Of a stretch of 64,000 bases of DNA, positions 41,008 through 51,795 are shown in pieces. The stretch lies in assembly GCF_001434705.1 (NCBI RefSeq), contig NZ_AZDJ01000003.1, forward strand, positions 124,001 to 188,000, in the 5' to 3' direction. Each line of letters begins with the position of its first letter. Position 1 is the stretch's first letter. The notes under the pieces were generated by a model. The model was not told where the DNA came from and ran no database searches. It saw only the letters and a program-made list of their open reading frames with translations. The position numbers and the translations under genes are program-made. The DNA is from Lacticaseibacillus nasuensis JCM 17158. Its GTDB lineage: Bacteria > Bacillota > Bacilli > Lactobacillales > Lactobacillaceae.

Positions 41008-42390
41008 TTACCGGTCAGCAAGGCACTCCTTGGCGCGGGCAACTTCTTTGATCACATTGGTCACCGCCGTGCCACCAAGACTAGTCCGGCGGTTGACGGC
41101 AGCCTCACTGCTTAACTCGGCATACACGTCGGCCTCGATTTGTGGGGCTGCGGCTTGGAGTTCAGGTAGTGGCATTTCTTGCAAGGTGGTGTGGGTTTTG
41201 ATCCCCTTGAGCACCAGCTCGCCGACGATGGCATGTGCCTGGCGGAACGGGACGCCTTTGGTGGCGAGATAATCCGCGAGTTCGGTGGCGTTAGAAAAGT
41301 CGTTCGTCGTTGCATCATGCATCCGGGTTTCATGAACGGTGAGACTTTCTAACATGCCGGCAAAGATATGCACAGAGCCGAGAATCGTCGTATAAGCGTC
41401 GAATACTGGCTCCTTGTCTTCCTGCATATCCTTGTTGTAAGCCAGCGGTAAGGCCTTCATGGTGGTTAACAGGCCCATCAACGCGCCGTAGACCCGACCG
41501 GTTTTGCCGCGAGTCAATTCGGCAAAGTCCGCATTTTTCTTCTGCGGCATAATTGAGCTACCCGTCGCAAAACTGTCAGCCATCTCGACGTAGTTGAACT
41601 CGTAAGTGCACCACAGAATTAACTCCTCAGCCAGCCGTGACAAGTGTTGCATCAGAATCGCGGCATTGCTGAGAAACTCTAAGGCAAAATCACGATCGGA
41701 CACCGCGTCCAATGAATTGTGGTACACGCTTGAGAAGCCTAACGTCTTGGCCACTGCTTCACGGTCGATGGGAAAAGTCGTCCCCGCCAATGCGGCTGCC
41801 CCTAACGGCAGCATATCGGTATGTTGTTGATTGAACGAGAAACGTTCATAGTCGCGCTGGAACATTTCGAAGTATGCGAGTAGGTAATGGCCATAGGTGA
41901 TGGGCTGGGCGTGTTGTAGGTGGGTATACCCAGGCATGATGGTGCCGGCGTGCTGTTCCGCTTTTTCCACCAATACGGTTTGCAGATTCGTTAATGCTTT
42001 AAGCAGCTCCGGCAAGCGGTGCTTGAGCCACAGGTGAAAATCGGTGGCTACTTGGTCATTTCGCGAGCGGGCGGTATGTAATTTGCCTGCAACTGGACCG
42101 ATTTCCTTGGTGAGTAGGCTCTCCATGTTCAAGTGAATGTCCTCGTTGGCCACGGTGAACTTGAGCTCACCGGCTGCCAGCTTAGCTTGAAGGGTATGGA
42201 GGCCAGCAGTGATGGCAGCGGCGTCGGCTTGAGGGATGATTCCTTGTTTGCCAAGCATGGCGACGTGGGCTAAGGACCCTTCGAGGTCTTCGGCAGCCAT
42301 TTGCTGGTCAAAGCTGATTGACGCACCGAATTGATCGACCCATTCCGCCGCTTTGGCAGTAAACCGGCCGCCCCAGAGCTTGTCGGTCAT
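41008..42390 (-). CDS. argH: Argininosuccinate lyase, 460 aa
   Basis: Splits argininosuccinate to arginine and fumarate, the last step of arginine synthesis. The family signature [26 protein letters not shown] carries the catalytic Ser loop; [14 protein letters not shown] and [17 protein letters not shown] are also typical. Its ATG overlaps the argG stop by one base. It is the last gene of the operon. Confidence 0.97.
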   Translation of the reverse strand: MTDKLWGGRFTAKAAEWVDQFGASISFDQQMAAEDLEGSLAHVAMLGKQGIIPQADAAAITAGLHTLQAKLAAGELKFTVANEDIHLNMESLLTKEIGPVAGKLHTARSRNDQVATDFHLWLKHRLPELLKALTNLQTVLVEKAEQHAGTIMPGYTHLQHAQPITYGHYLLAYFEMFQRDYERFSFNQQHTDMLPLGAAALAGTTFPIDREAVAKTLGFSSVYHNSLDAVSDRDFALEFLSNAAILMQHLSRLAEELILWCTYEFNYVEMADSFATGSSIMPQKKNADFAELTRGKTGRVYGALMGLLTTMKALPLAYNKDMQEDKEPVFDAYTTILGSVHIFAGMLESLTVHETRMHDATTNDFSNATELADYLATKGVPFRQAHAIVGELVLKGIKTHTTLQEMPLPELQAAAPQIEADVYAELSSEAAVNRRTSLGGTAVTNVIKEVARAKECLADR

Positions 42391-43610
42391 TATTTGTCCT
42401 CCGGTTTCTGGGAGTGGACGTGGTTGACTTCTTCATAAACGGTGGCCGGCAGCGTCCACAACTTGATGAAGCCGGCTGCAGCCTCTTGATCGAAGGTGTC
42501 GGCACTGGTATAAGTCGCCAGGTTTTCGTCATACAGGGAATTCGTCTCAGACTGGCGTGCAACCGGTACGGCTGAGCCTTTGTACAGCTTCATTTTAACC
42601 ACGCCGTTGACGACCTTCTGCGTGTCGTCAATAAAGGCCATCAGACTGTCGAAGAGCGGGGTAATCCACTTGGCCTCGTAGATCATGTTGGTGAGTTGTT
42701 GTTCAATGAGTGGCTTGTAGTGGGCAACGTCACGTTCGAGTGTGAGGTTTTCCAGCTCGTGGTGAGCGGTCATGATGACGGCAGCGGCCGGGGCCTCGTA
42801 GACTTCGCGGGACTTGATGCCGACCATCCGGTTTTCGATCTTATCGATGCGACCGATACCGTTGTCGCCAGCAAGCTTGTTCAAGGCCTTAATCAGGTCG
42901 GCCAGGGGTTGTGTCTGGCCATTAATTGCGACGGGGAGGCCTTGCTCAAATGTTAGGTCGATGTAAGTTGGCGCATCCGGAGCTGCTTCGGGGGAAACGG
43001 TCATGCCCCACGCGTCATCAGGAGCTTGATTCCAAGGATTTTCCAAAATACCCGCTTCATTGGCGCGCCCCCAAAGATTGGCGTCGATGGAATACGGTGA
43101 CTTCTTGCCGATGGGCACCGGGACGTTATGATCCTTGGCGTAATCAATTTCTTCTTCACGAGACCAGTGAAAGTCACGAATTGGGTCTTCGATTTTTAAT
43201 TCAGGATCCAAGGCGTGGATGGCGGCCTCAAACCGAACCTGGTCGTTGCCCTTACCAGTGGAGCCATGCGCGATGGCGACGGCACCTTGTTCGTGCGCAA
43301 TCTTAACGAGGTGGGCGATGATCAATGGGCGCGACAAGGCCGATACGAGTGGGTAGTCGCCTTCATAAAGCGCGTTGGCCTTGATGACTGGGGCGACGTA
43401 TTCGTTGGCAAATTCATCTTGGGCGTCGATGGCATAGCTTTGAATTGCGCCTACCTTGAGGGCCTTTTGTTGGATGAAGGTCATGTCCGCGCCGGGTTGG
43501 CCCACGTTGAGACACACGGCGATCACGTCGTAACCCTTGTCTTGTAGCCACGGAATGGCCACAGATGTATCCAAGCCGCCAGAGTATGCCAAAACGATTT
43601 TGCCAGTCAT
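42390..43610 (-). CDS. argG: Argininosuccinate synthase, 406 aa
   Basis: Joins citrulline and aspartate with ATP. The N-terminal [12 protein letters not shown] is the PP-loop ATP site; [19 protein letters not shown] and the [12 protein letters not shown] segment fit the family. It starts 60 bp after the transporter gene, with no clear promoter between, so all three genes appear to share a transcript. Confidence 0.97.
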   Translation of the reverse strand: MTGKIVLAYSGGLDTSVAIPWLQDKGYDVIAVCLNVGQPGADMTFIQQKALKVGAIQSYAIDAQDEFANEYVAPVIKANALYEGDYPLVSALSRPLIIAHLVKIAHEQGAVAIAHGSTGKGNDQVRFEAAIHALDPELKIEDPIRDFHWSREEEIDYAKDHNVPVPIGKKSPYSIDANLWGRANEAGILENPWNQAPDDAWGMTVSPEAAPDAPTYIDLTFEQGLPVAINGQTQPLADLIKALNKLAGDNGIGRIDKIENRMVGIKSREVYEAPAAAVIMTAHHELENLTLERDVAHYKPLIEQQLTNMIYEAKWITPLFDSLMAFIDDTQKVVNGVVKMKLYKGSAVPVARQSETNSLYDENLATYTSADTFDQEAAAGFIKLWTLPATVYEEVNHVHSQKPEDK

Positions 43611-43670
43611 CAGTTAATTCCTCCAATTTGTGTAGTGACAGACCAAAGGCGGCTTGCCGCCGCCGCTGGT

Positions 43671-45125
43671 TTAGTTAAATTTCTTTTCAATAAAGCCAAG
43701 AATCCGGGAGAAGACGAAGGTCATCGCGAAGTAAATCAACGCGACAATGATCATCGGCAGGAATGGCTTGAACGATGCGCCTTGAACGTTGGTCCCTTCA
43801 AACATCAACTCGGTAGCGCCGATGACGGACAGCACGGAACTTTCCTTGATGACCGTGACGAATTCATTACCCAAAGCTGGCCAGATGTTTTTCACGGCTT
43901 GCGGGAGAATGACGTAACGCGTGGTTTGGCCACCGGACAGGCCGAGTGAACGTGCAGCTTCGGTTTGGCCGATTGGTACGGAGTTTAATCCAGACCGAAT
44001 GATCTCGGCGACATACGCCCCGGAGTTGATGCCCATCGCGACAGCGCCGGCTGCAAAGGCGTTCAGGTTCAACCCCAAGACTTGCGTGCCGAAGTAGACG
44101 ATGAAGGCTTGAACCATCAGCGGCGTGCCACGAATGAACTCGACGTAAACCACGGCAATGGCTTTAAGAATCCAGAGCTTGCTGCGCCGCATCAGCGCTA
44201 ATGCCGTGCCAAGGATGGTCCCAGAGATGACGGTAATCAAGGCGAAAATTAAGGTGTACAACGCGCCTTTGACGAAATAGCTGTGATATTTATCCCAGAA
44301 GCTTTGGTCTTGGTCCTGTAGCTTATACGCAGCTTTAAGGTAGCCTTTGTACAAATGCTTGCTGCGCACGGCATCGATGGACTTGTTGATCTGGGCTTGG
44401 AGTACCGTGTCGCCCTTTGGCAGTGCGACAGAAGTCTTGGCGACCTCAGTGGCAAATCCTGGGTCGATGACGCTTAGGCCCTTCGTCCGAGCAGCATAGG
44501 AGTCGGCAATGATTTGCGACATAACGCCGGCTTCGAGCTTACCGGTGGAGACTTGGGCAATGACGTCGTTGGCCTTGTCGAGCACGTGAACATCCGCTCC
44601 AGGTAGCTGCGTTTCCGCCAGCTGCTGTTGGATGCTTTGCTTTTGAACGCCGACGCTGGCGCCATCGAAGTCGGCAATGTTCTTGTACTTACCCTTGTTC
44701 TTCGTCTGAATGACCATGACCTGCTTCTCGCTGGTGTACCACTTGGAGAAGGAGACTTCCTTTTCACGTTCGGCGGTATCAGACATGCCAGAAATAATCA
44801 GATCGATCTTACCGGTTTTCATCGCGCCAATTAACGCGTTAAAACCCATTTCTTTGATCTGGAGTTTCACGCCCATATCGGCGGCAATCTTTTCCGCCAG
44901 GCTAACGTCGGAACCGACGATTTTATCGTTGCCGTTGACCGTGGCGTGAAATTCCAGCGGGGCATAGTCGGCAGACAGGCCGACAATCAGGTAACCGCGC
45001 TTTTGAATGGTGGACAGGCGGCTTTGAGTCTCTGCCGCTTGGACCGCGTGTTGCTGAGCGGTGCCGCCAATGAGTAATGCCAGTCCGGCCACCAGGGCCA
45101 AGAGCCAAATCTTCAGCTTGTGCAT
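43671..45125 (-). CDS. Amino acid ABC importer, fused substrate-binding and permease protein, 484 aa
   Basis: A signal peptide is followed by a family-3 binding domain (LSTIQKRGYLIVGLSADYAPLEF...; FNALIGAMKTGKIDLIISGMSDTAERE) at about residues 35-260. A permease domain with about five helices follows (about 285-480), with the EAA loop ARSLGLSGGQTTRYVILPQAVKNIWPALGNEF. This fused layout is found in GlnP-type Gln/Glu/Arg transporters. The ATPase gene is missing from the site. The adjoining argGH and possible ArgR boxes suggest arginine, citrulline or glutamine as substrate. Confidence 0.9.
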   Translation of the reverse strand: MHKLKIWLLALVAGLALLIGGTAQQHAVQAAETQSRLSTIQKRGYLIVGLSADYAPLEFHATVNGNDKIVGSDVSLAEKIAADMGVKLQIKEMGFNALIGAMKTGKIDLIISGMSDTAEREKEVSFSKWYTSEKQVMVIQTKNKGKYKNIADFDGASVGVQKQSIQQQLAETQLPGADVHVLDKANDVIAQVSTGKLEAGVMSQIIADSYAARTKGLSVIDPGFATEVAKTSVALPKGDTVLQAQINKSIDAVRSKHLYKGYLKAAYKLQDQDQSFWDKYHSYFVKGALYTLIFALITVISGTILGTALALMRRSKLWILKAIAVVYVEFIRGTPLMVQAFIVYFGTQVLGLNLNAFAAGAVAMGINSGAYVAEIIRSGLNSVPIGQTEAARSLGLSGGQTTRYVILPQAVKNIWPALGNEFVTVIKESSVLSVIGATELMFEGTNVQGASFKPFLPMIIVALIYFAMTFVFSRILGFIEKKFN

Positions 45126-45142
45126 ATGAACTACCCCCGAAA

Positions 45143-45215
45143 TGAATTTTATATGAATATAAACCCATTCAGAGGAATATGCAAGTGTTTTATTTAAATA
45201 TTCAGTTTTTATTCA
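45143..45215. promoter_or_regulatory. Possible ArgR boxes before the transporter-argG-argH operon
   Basis: The region holds repeated TGAAT/ATTCA half sites: TGAAT at 45143 and 45154, ATTCA at 45167, and ATTCA at 45200 and 45211. These resemble the arms of Gram-positive ARG boxes (TGAAT-ATTCA). The spacing differs from the classic one, so the call is tentative. It overlaps the 3' end of the hydrolase gene. Confidence 0.4.
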
Positions 45216-45886
45216 TCTAAGGTGCCGGTGGGGGCGAGGAAGGCGCCGATATAGTGGTAGAACTGCTGATTGTCTTTGACGTATGAACTGTGTGTGGCCT
45301 CGGGGACGATCCGTAAAATGCTGATGGGAATCGCCCCTGCAATTTTCAGGGTCTCGCTTTCCTTGATGACGTCCTTTGCCCCGGCAATGACGAAGGTCTG
45401 CGCCGTAATGTTCGCAAGTGCTGAAGTCGAGATGTTAGGTTCAGTCATCATTAAATGCAAAAGGGGGTTAGGCTTGTGCCAGTTAGCGAGTCGGACACCG
45501 AGGCGTGAGTGCCACTTCACACCGGCAGGGGTGAGATTGCCACCGGCGAGGACCAGCTTATGCACGAGCGCGGGTTGCTGACTCGCGACGAGCATGCCCA
45601 CAATTGCCCCATCCGAAAAGCCCACAAGACTGATGGCCTGCAGGTTGAGCGCTGCCGTGAAGGCCAAAACATCATCGGCCATGAGCTGATAAGTAATCGG
45701 GACATTGCGGCTGCTCTGGCCGTGGTCGCGGCTGTCAAGGGCGTACACCGTATAGTGGCGAGCAAGCAAAGCGATGAGGTCGGTGAAAATCGTGTGATCT
45801 TCGCCGTTGCCGTGAAGTAATAGCAAAGGTTGTCCGTTTCCTACCCGAACGTAATGGAGCGTAATGTCGTTGACTTGAATTTCCAT
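45209..45886 (-). CDS. Alpha/beta hydrolase, 225 aa
   Basis: Typical fold: LLLLHGNGEDHTIF (oxyanion region), ALDSRDHGQSS, nucleophile Ser in VGFSDGAIVG, Asp in AGAKDVI and His in PEATHSSY. All three catalytic residues are present. It could be an esterase or a C-C hydrolase. ATG is 45886 with AGGAGG upstream. The substrate is not known. Confidence 0.9.
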   Translation of the reverse strand: MEIQVNDITLHYVRVGNGQPLLLLHGNGEDHTIFTDLIALLARHYTVYALDSRDHGQSSRNVPITYQLMADDVLAFTAALNLQAISLVGFSDGAIVGMLVASQQPALVHKLVLAGGNLTPAGVKWHSRLGVRLANWHKPNPLLHLMMTEPNISTSALANITAQTFVIAGAKDVIKESETLKIAGAIPISILRIVPEATHSSYVKDNQQFYHYIGAFLAPTGTLDE

Positions 45887-45953
45887 GCCTATCCTCCTTG
45901 TGCCTCATTGTAAGCGAATGCGGCCGGGTTTGCACGCGACGCGGAGGCCCGCT

Positions 45954-45982
45954 TTGCCCCGGGCGCGCGTTGACGTTATAAT
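45954..45982 (+). promoter_or_regulatory. walR operon promoter
   Basis: TTGCCC (45954-45959) and TATAAT (45977-45982) are 17 bp apart, about 30 bp before the walR start. Confidence 0.65.
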
Positions 45983-46011
45983 ATATGTAACTATGACCAA
46001 GGAGGGCCAGT

Positions 46012-46716
46012 ATGGCGAAAAAAATCTTGGTAGTCGACGATGAAAAACCCATCTCTGACATCGTTAAATTTAACCTGAATAAGGAAGGCTACGACGTGGT
46101 GACCGCCTTTGACGGCGAAGAAGCGTTGGCCAAAGTGAACGAAGAAAATCCCGACCTGATTTTGTTAGACCTCATGCTCCCTAAAATCGATGGCCTCGAG
46201 GTCGCGCGGCAAGTGCGCAAGGATCACGACACGCCAATTATCATGCTGACCGCCAAAGACTCCGAAATCGATAAGGTACTTGGTTTGGAGTTAGGCGCGG
46301 ATGACTATGTCACCAAGCCCTTCAGTAACCGAGAGCTGGTGGCCCGGGTCAAAGCCAACCTGCGGCGCAGTGGCGTGGCTGCAGAGCCAGTCGATAACGA
46401 GAACAAGGAATTAACGGTCGGGGATTTGACGATTCACCCCGACGCTTATACCGTCACGAAACGGGGCACTAAGATCGAGCTCACGCATCGCGAGTTCGAG
46501 CTACTGCATTACTTAGCACGGCACCTAGGCCAAGTGATGACTCGTGAGCATTTATTGCAAACGGTTTGGGGCTATGACTACTTCGGTGACGTCCGGACAG
46601 TTGACGTGACTGTCCGCCGTCTGCGCGAAAAAATCGAAGACAACCCTTCCCACCCAGAGTGGTTAGTGACTCGGCGTGGTGTTGGGTATTACCTCAAGAA
46701 TCCGGCAGCCGAATAA
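46012..46716 (+). CDS. walR: Response regulator WalR (YycF), 234 aa
   Basis: OmpR-family regulator of cell-wall metabolism. [20 protein letters not shown] starts the receiver, phospho-Asp lies in [13 protein letters not shown], and [23 protein letters not shown] is close to WalR. The wing ends [11 protein letters not shown]. It is first in the walRKHIJ operon. The locus is usually essential in Firmicutes. Confidence 0.97.
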   Translation: MAKKILVVDDEKPISDIVKFNLNKEGYDVVTAFDGEEALAKVNEENPDLILLDLMLPKIDGLEVARQVRKDHDTPIIMLTAKDSEIDKVLGLELGADDYVTKPFSNRELVARVKANLRRSGVAAEPVDNENKELTVGDLTIHPDAYTVTKRGTKIELTHREFELLHYLARHLGQVMTREHLLQTVWGYDYFGDVRTVDVTVRRLREKIEDNPSHPEWLVTRRGVGYYLKNPAAE

Positions 46717-46758
46717 TCTATCCGCGGCTAGCCACGTGTCCGCCTTGGAGCCCTGAAG

Positions 46759-48657
46759 ATGAACAAGAAGATCCGGTTTTTCCAATCGATTCACTTTAAA
46801 ATCGCGCTAGTGTTCATCCTGTTACTGCTAGTAACGGTCGAAATCATTGGCGCGTATTTTGTGAAGTCGTTGGAGCAGCAAAACATCGATACCTTTAAAA
46901 CTAGTGTGACCGTTGATCCGTACATCCAAGAAAAACTGGCCTCTGATTTGGTGCGCACTGATACGACGACGGCAAATTCTGATATTAAAGGCACCATCAG
47001 TCAGGCTGACATCACCAATTCTGCCGAGATTCAAGTGGTCGACGCAAAGGGAACAATTCGGGCCAACAGCAACATCAACGATCAAAGTGGGGTCGGTCAG
47101 AAGTCGGCCTCGACGAACGTGAAGGCGGTGCTGTATAACGGCCAGCAATATGAAGGCTATTCCTATAATCAGGGCAGTGGCTCGATTTACACGAAGATTA
47201 TCCCGGTAAAAAATCCGAACTCAACTGGGGATGGCAGCTCAGTGACCGGGGCCATTGTGATCACCGCGAATATGGATTCGGTCTACGACAACATCAACAA
47301 AATCGTGCGTATTTTCTGGATTGCCAGTGCGGTGGCGGCGATGCTGGGCACCCTGATCTCCATCGTGATTTCGCGGGCAATCACGCGGCCAATCGACGAA
47401 ATGAAGAAGCAGGCCATTCGGATGGCTCGCGGCGATTACTCCGGCCAGGTCCGGATTTACGGGCAAGACGAGTTGGGGCAGCTGGCCGTCGCCGTTAACA
47501 ACTTAAGTGTGCGGGTGGAAGAGGCGCAAGAAGCGAGCGAAGCCGAGCGCCGGCGACTCGATTCCGTCTTAGCCCACATGACCGACGGGGTGATTGCCAC
47601 CGATCGTCGAGGCAATGTCATCATCATTAACGAGATGGCGCTGGACTTTTTGAACACCAAAAACGAAGACGTCATCGGGGTATCGATTCTGCGGCTTTTG
47701 CACATCGATTCCGATTACACGTTACGGGATTTGCTGGAGAATCAACAGGAGCTGTTACTCGACTTCACCGCCCAAAGTGATCACGAGTTGATTCTACGGG
47801 CCGATTTTTCGCTGATTCAACGCGAGACTGGGTTTATTTCTGGGTTAGTCGCGGTTCTGCACGATGTCACCGAGCAACAGAAAAACGAGCGTGAGCGGCG
47901 CGAATTTGTGTCGAATGTGTCACACGAGTTGCGCACGCCGTTGACCTCGATGCGTTCATACATCGAGGCGTTGAACGATGGTGCCTGGCAGGATCCAACC
48001 ATTGCGCCACAGTTTCTCAAGGTGACGCAAGAAGAAACCGACCGCATGATCCGCATGATTAACGACTTATTGGCGTTGTCTCGAATGGATTCAGGCACCA
48101 GTAAGCTGGAGTTAGAAACCGTCAACCTCAACGAGTTTTTTAACTATGTTCTCGACCGGTTCGACATGATGCTCAAAACGGATAACGAACGGGCTGGTGA
48201 GACGCAACCGTTACCTCAGCCGAACGGGAAGAAGAAACAGTACAAAATTCGGCGCGAGATTACCAAGCGAGACTTGTGGGTCGAAATCGATCAGGATAAG
48301 TTTATGCAGGTAATCGATAACATCATGAACAATGCGATTAAATACAGTCCCGATGGGGGAACGATCACGGCTCGGTTATTAGAGACCCACAACCACGTCA
48401 TCTTGTCCATTACCGATCAAGGCTTGGGGATTCCGCGCCAAGACATTAACAAGGTATTCGATCGCTTCTATCGTGTCGACAAGGCGCGCTCTCGCAAGCA
48501 AGGCGGGACCGGGTTGGGCTTAGCCATTTCCAAGGAGGTTGTCGAATCACTTGGCGGCCGCATCTGGGTTGATTCTCGCGAAGGCCGGGGTAGTACTTTC
48601 TACATTTCGCTCCCCTATGAACCACTAGCCACTGGAGGTGATTGGGATGAAGCTTAG
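46759..48657 (+). CDS. walK: Sensor histidine kinase WalK (YycG), 632 aa
   Basis: Two membrane helices (about 10-35 and 180-205) enclose an extracellular domain. Then follow HAMP, a PAS domain (VLAHMTDGVIATDRRGNVIIINEMAL), the phospho-His in VSNVSHELRTPLTSMRSYIE, and the ATPase domain (NNAIKYSPDGG, DQGLGIP, GGTGLGLAISKEVV). Layout and length match WalK. Confidence 0.97.
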   Translation: MNKKIRFFQSIHFKIALVFILLLLVTVEIIGAYFVKSLEQQNIDTFKTSVTVDPYIQEKLASDLVRTDTTTANSDIKGTISQADITNSAEIQVVDAKGTIRANSNINDQSGVGQKSASTNVKAVLYNGQQYEGYSYNQGSGSIYTKIIPVKNPNSTGDGSSVTGAIVITANMDSVYDNINKIVRIFWIASAVAAMLGTLISIVISRAITRPIDEMKKQAIRMARGDYSGQVRIYGQDELGQLAVAVNNLSVRVEEAQEASEAERRRLDSVLAHMTDGVIATDRRGNVIIINEMALDFLNTKNEDVIGVSILRLLHIDSDYTLRDLLENQQELLLDFTAQSDHELILRADFSLIQRETGFISGLVAVLHDVTEQQKNERERREFVSNVSHELRTPLTSMRSYIEALNDGAWQDPTIAPQFLKVTQEETDRMIRMINDLLALSRMDSGTSKLELETVNLNEFFNYVLDRFDMMLKTDNERAGETQPLPQPNGKKKQYKIRREITKRDLWVEIDQDKFMQVIDNIMNNAIKYSPDGGTITARLLETHNHVILSITDQGLGIPRQDINKVFDRFYRVDKARSRKQGGTGLGLAISKEVVESLGGRIWVDSREGRGSTFYISLPYEPLATGGDWDEA

Positions 48658-50002
48658 CGGCTGGTTATTACGAATAAGCCTCATCTTGATGATCACGATC
48701 AGCCTTGTGTTCACGTGGCTGATTTGGCAAAACCCCTCACGGCTTGGCAGTCAGCAGGCGACGGTGGCCGTGAAAACCAAGGCGGATCCAAATGTGGCTA
48801 AGCAAAAAGCCCTAGTTTACGCGCCTAACACGGCCTATTATCAGGGCCAACACCAAAAGTATCAGTTGTTGATCAACGACCAGATGGTGACGCAACAGTT
48901 GCGGTCAAAAATGCGGAATTGGCAGTTGGGCAAACTATCGAAAGCTGCGACCTTGTCTTCAGCAAACTTCGAGGCGCAACTGACGATGCCTGACACCCTT
49001 CAGCTGGTTTATCCAACCAGTATTACCTTTTCGACGTTTGACCGCACCTTTTTCAAGCACCGCGCAGCTGGCACTAACCCGGAGTTCAAGTTCAACCGCT
49101 TGGTGGTAACACTAGGGGCGACGACCACTCGGTTACATCTGATTGATGACGCAACGAGGACGATGCGCATCGGCACCTTGAGTAACGTGACCAAGGATGG
49201 GATTCGGAAAATAATCGCTACCGGTCAAGATCAGGGCTACCCAGTCACTGAGGTTCGGTTGGGGACGCGAGAGATTGCCGACTACCGCACCGCGATTCGG
49301 GTGCAGCCTTACTTGTATTTATTGGATCAGCAAAGCGCCAACCATTATGTGGCCCAGTTGATTCCGACTCAGGAAACCAGCGCTGTTGACTCACGGGAAA
49401 TCGGCGGGGAGACCGTGTATACCGCCGGTTCGGATTATCGCCTGACGGAGACAATGGAAACTGGCGTGATGGCGTTTGAGGACGCGGCGGCCACCAATCC
49501 GAGTGGCGGCATGGCGAAAATTCTGAGTCGGGCCTACACGGCTGTTGGTAGCCTGGGGTTAACGGGGCTTACCTATATGCGTTATGCCGGGTACGATGCG
49601 GCCGGCCAAACCGTGACCTTCCGTTCTTACGCGCAAGGGCTCCCGATTTTCAATTCGGATTATTATGGACGCGTCGCAGTAGCCGTGACCAGCAGTGGGT
49701 TGCAAATGACTTTTTCGAGCAATAACCTCACCGTGCCAATTCCGACGAAGCAACCACGGGTTACACTACCCAGCACGGCGACGTTATTGGCTAGGTTACG
49801 GGAGGCAGGTTACCCACAATCGCAGATTCAAGATGTGACGCTGGGCTATAACTGGGCCAAGCAAGGGGAGAATAGCCAACTGGTGACGTTAACGCCGACC
49901 TATTTTGTCGAGATTAATAACGAGTATCGCAGTTACACGGATTGGCTGACACTACAGACCAAGGCGACGACGCAGACGGCACCACAGGCAAAGGCTAACT
50001 AA
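48647..50002 (+). CDS. walH: WalH (YycH), 451 aa
   Basis: A one-pass membrane protein that, with WalI, modulates WalK. ATG 48647 lies inside the walK end after GGAGGTG; the earlier GTG 48638 overlaps the ribosome site. N-terminal helix LLRISLILMITISLVFTWLIW, then a large extracellular part with YYGRVAVAVTSSGLQMTFSSN, which fits YycH. It overlaps walK by 11 bp. Confidence 0.93.
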   Translation: MKLSGWLLRISLILMITISLVFTWLIWQNPSRLGSQQATVAVKTKADPNVAKQKALVYAPNTAYYQGQHQKYQLLINDQMVTQQLRSKMRNWQLGKLSKAATLSSANFEAQLTMPDTLQLVYPTSITFSTFDRTFFKHRAAGTNPEFKFNRLVVTLGATTTRLHLIDDATRTMRIGTLSNVTKDGIRKIIATGQDQGYPVTEVRLGTREIADYRTAIRVQPYLYLLDQQSANHYVAQLIPTQETSAVDSREIGGETVYTAGSDYRLTETMETGVMAFEDAAATNPSGGMAKILSRAYTAVGSLGLTGLTYMRYAGYDAAGQTVTFRSYAQGLPIFNSDYYGRVAVAVTSSGLQMTFSSNNLTVPIPTKQPRVTLPSTATLLARLREAGYPQSQIQDVTLGYNWAKQGENSQLVTLTPTYFVEINNEYRSYTDWLTLQTKATTQTAPQAKAN

Positions 50003-50014
50003 GGAGGGGCGCTG

Positions 50015-50809
50015 ATGGATTTTCGCCGAATCGAATCGATTTTCTTGATTGTCTTTATCGGGCTCAATATCTTCTTAGGCATCAGCTATTTCCAAAATCA
50101 TCAGGTCAGCCTGGCGACGACCCGCAGTGGCAATAGTGAGATCATGGCAGATATCCGCCGAGATCAGATTAAAGTGCCCAAGCTGAGCAAAAAAGCGCCC
50201 ACTGGTGGTTATCTATCGAGTCAACGGAATGTTGCCTTACGGAGCAGTCAGCAGGCATTGACGAACCAAACCATCACCTATTCAGGCAGTAAGATTTTGA
50301 CGCTACATTCGCAGCTGGTGACGCCAGAAACCGTGAAGCGTGCTGACCGGGTCCGCTTTCTCAAGAATTGGGTGAAGACTAGTAGCAACGTACGGTTTGG
50401 CGATCAATACGAGTACGCCCCTGGGCTATCTAGCGGCAATCACATCGTCTTTGCCCAAAATAGTGGTAAGTTAGTCTATGACAGACGGGCCCAGCTGGTG
50501 TTCAGTTTTAGCGATTCGCGACTCATCGGGTACACACAAACCTACATCGAAACACTGCGGGTGTTGCGCAGTAACGTTAGCCTGTGTAGTGAGCAAGACG
50601 CGATCATCACGTTGTATCGCGATAACGAGTTAACGAACAACGCCAAGGTGGTTTGGACGAAGCTTGCCTATAGCTACCTACTCGATGCCAAGGGCAGTAC
50701 CGTGTATGTGCCGATGTGGCTGGTTGGCGTTCAGCCTGCCGGCAGTAAAACAGTCACGATTAAACATTTAAACGCCATCACTAAAACTGTGGTGAAAACG
50801 GCGGAGTAA
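50015..50809 (+). CDS. walI: WalI (YycI), 264 aa
   Basis: Second WalK modulator, with one N-terminal membrane helix (SIFLIVFIGLNIFLGISYF) preceded by the short MDFRRIE segment typical of YycI. It starts 12 bp after walH with AAGGAGG. Confidence 0.92.
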   Translation: MDFRRIESIFLIVFIGLNIFLGISYFQNHQVSLATTRSGNSEIMADIRRDQIKVPKLSKKAPTGGYLSSQRNVALRSSQQALTNQTITYSGSKILTLHSQLVTPETVKRADRVRFLKNWVKTSSNVRFGDQYEYAPGLSSGNHIVFAQNSGKLVYDRRAQLVFSFSDSRLIGYTQTYIETLRVLRSNVSLCSEQDAIITLYRDNELTNNAKVVWTKLAYSYLLDAKGSTVYVPMWLVGVQPAGSKTVTIKHLNAITKTVVKTAE

Positions 50810-50827
50810 CATGAAAGAGGCAGATTC

Positions 50828-51637
50828 ATGACAGAAGATTTTGGCCTAAGGGTCAGCGTACTTGCGAGCTCTAGCTCGGGTAACGCGACATATATCGAAA
50901 CACCAGGCCATAAGGTCTTAGTCGACGCCGGATTATCAGGCAAGAAACTGGCCGCCTTGATGAAGAGCATCAACCGTGATCTTGCCGATGTGGATAGTCT
51001 TTTTATCACCCATGAGCACACAGATCATTGTGCCGGACTTGGTGTCTTAGCACGACGGTATCCCCAATTGATGGTTTACGCCAACGCACCGACCTTCGCG
51101 GCATTGCCCAAATCAGTGGGCAAGTTGCCACAAGAGCGCTTACGCGTCTTTGAAGAAGGGGCAACGATGAGCTTGGGGGACCTCGATGTGGAAAGCTTTG
51201 GGGTTTCTCATGACGCCGCCGCTGCGCAATTTTACCAGTTCTACCATGCAGGCAAGCGGTTTGCGATTGTGACTGATACGGGCTATGTTTCCGACCGTGT
51301 GGAAGGAACGATTCGGGATGCCGACGCATATGTGATGGAATGCAATCACGACCTCGAGATGTTACGTACGGGTCCGTATCCTTGGTCGTTGAAGCAGCGA
51401 ATCATCGGCGATACGGGTCACCTCTCCAACGAAGATGGCGCCAATGCCTTAATGGATGTGATGGGTCCGCACACGAAGCGTGTTTACCTGGGCCATCTGT
51501 CACCACATAATAACGTCAAAGCGTTGGCGCATATCACCGTGGCAAACATGCTGATGGAACAAGGGCTGGGCGTTGGTCATGATTTCAACATTTATGATAC
51601 CGATCCAGCTGTAGCAGACCCACTGTTTACAGTGTAA
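50828..51637 (+). CDS. walJ: WalJ (YycJ), metallo-beta-lactamase fold, 269 aa
   Basis: A metal-dependent hydrolase with the HxHxDH motif in ITHEHTDHCAGLGVL and SSSSGNATYIETPGHKVLVDAGLSG at the N-terminus. HLSPHNN near the C-terminus supplies the last ligand. YycJ acts as a 5'-exonuclease in mismatch repair in Bacillus. A terminator follows. Confidence 0.95.
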   Translation: MTEDFGLRVSVLASSSSGNATYIETPGHKVLVDAGLSGKKLAALMKSINRDLADVDSLFITHEHTDHCAGLGVLARRYPQLMVYANAPTFAALPKSVGKLPQERLRVFEEGATMSLGDLDVESFGVSHDAAAAQFYQFYHAGKRFAIVTDTGYVSDRVEGTIRDADAYVMECNHDLEMLRTGPYPWSLKQRIIGDTGHLSNEDGANALMDVMGPHTKRVYLGHLSPHNNVKALAHITVANMLMEQGLGVGHDFNIYDTDPAVADPLFTV

Positions 51638-51679
51638 TCTTTGGCCGATCAACCATGGCGTGGTATCCTGAAAATAACT

Positions 51680-51708
51680 GGTGGCGGCTAGTTTCGCCAC
51701 CTTTTTTT
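51680..51708 (+). terminator. Rho-independent terminator after walJ
   Basis: GGTGGCG pairs with CGCCACC around GCTAGTTT and is followed by TTTTTTT. Confidence 0.85.
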
Positions 51709-51795
51709 CACCGTTTCACTCGGCAAACTTCACAGAAACGTCATACGGGGTCGGTAAGCTGATACTGTAAGCTAAATGAGCGAGGAGGGATCGTC

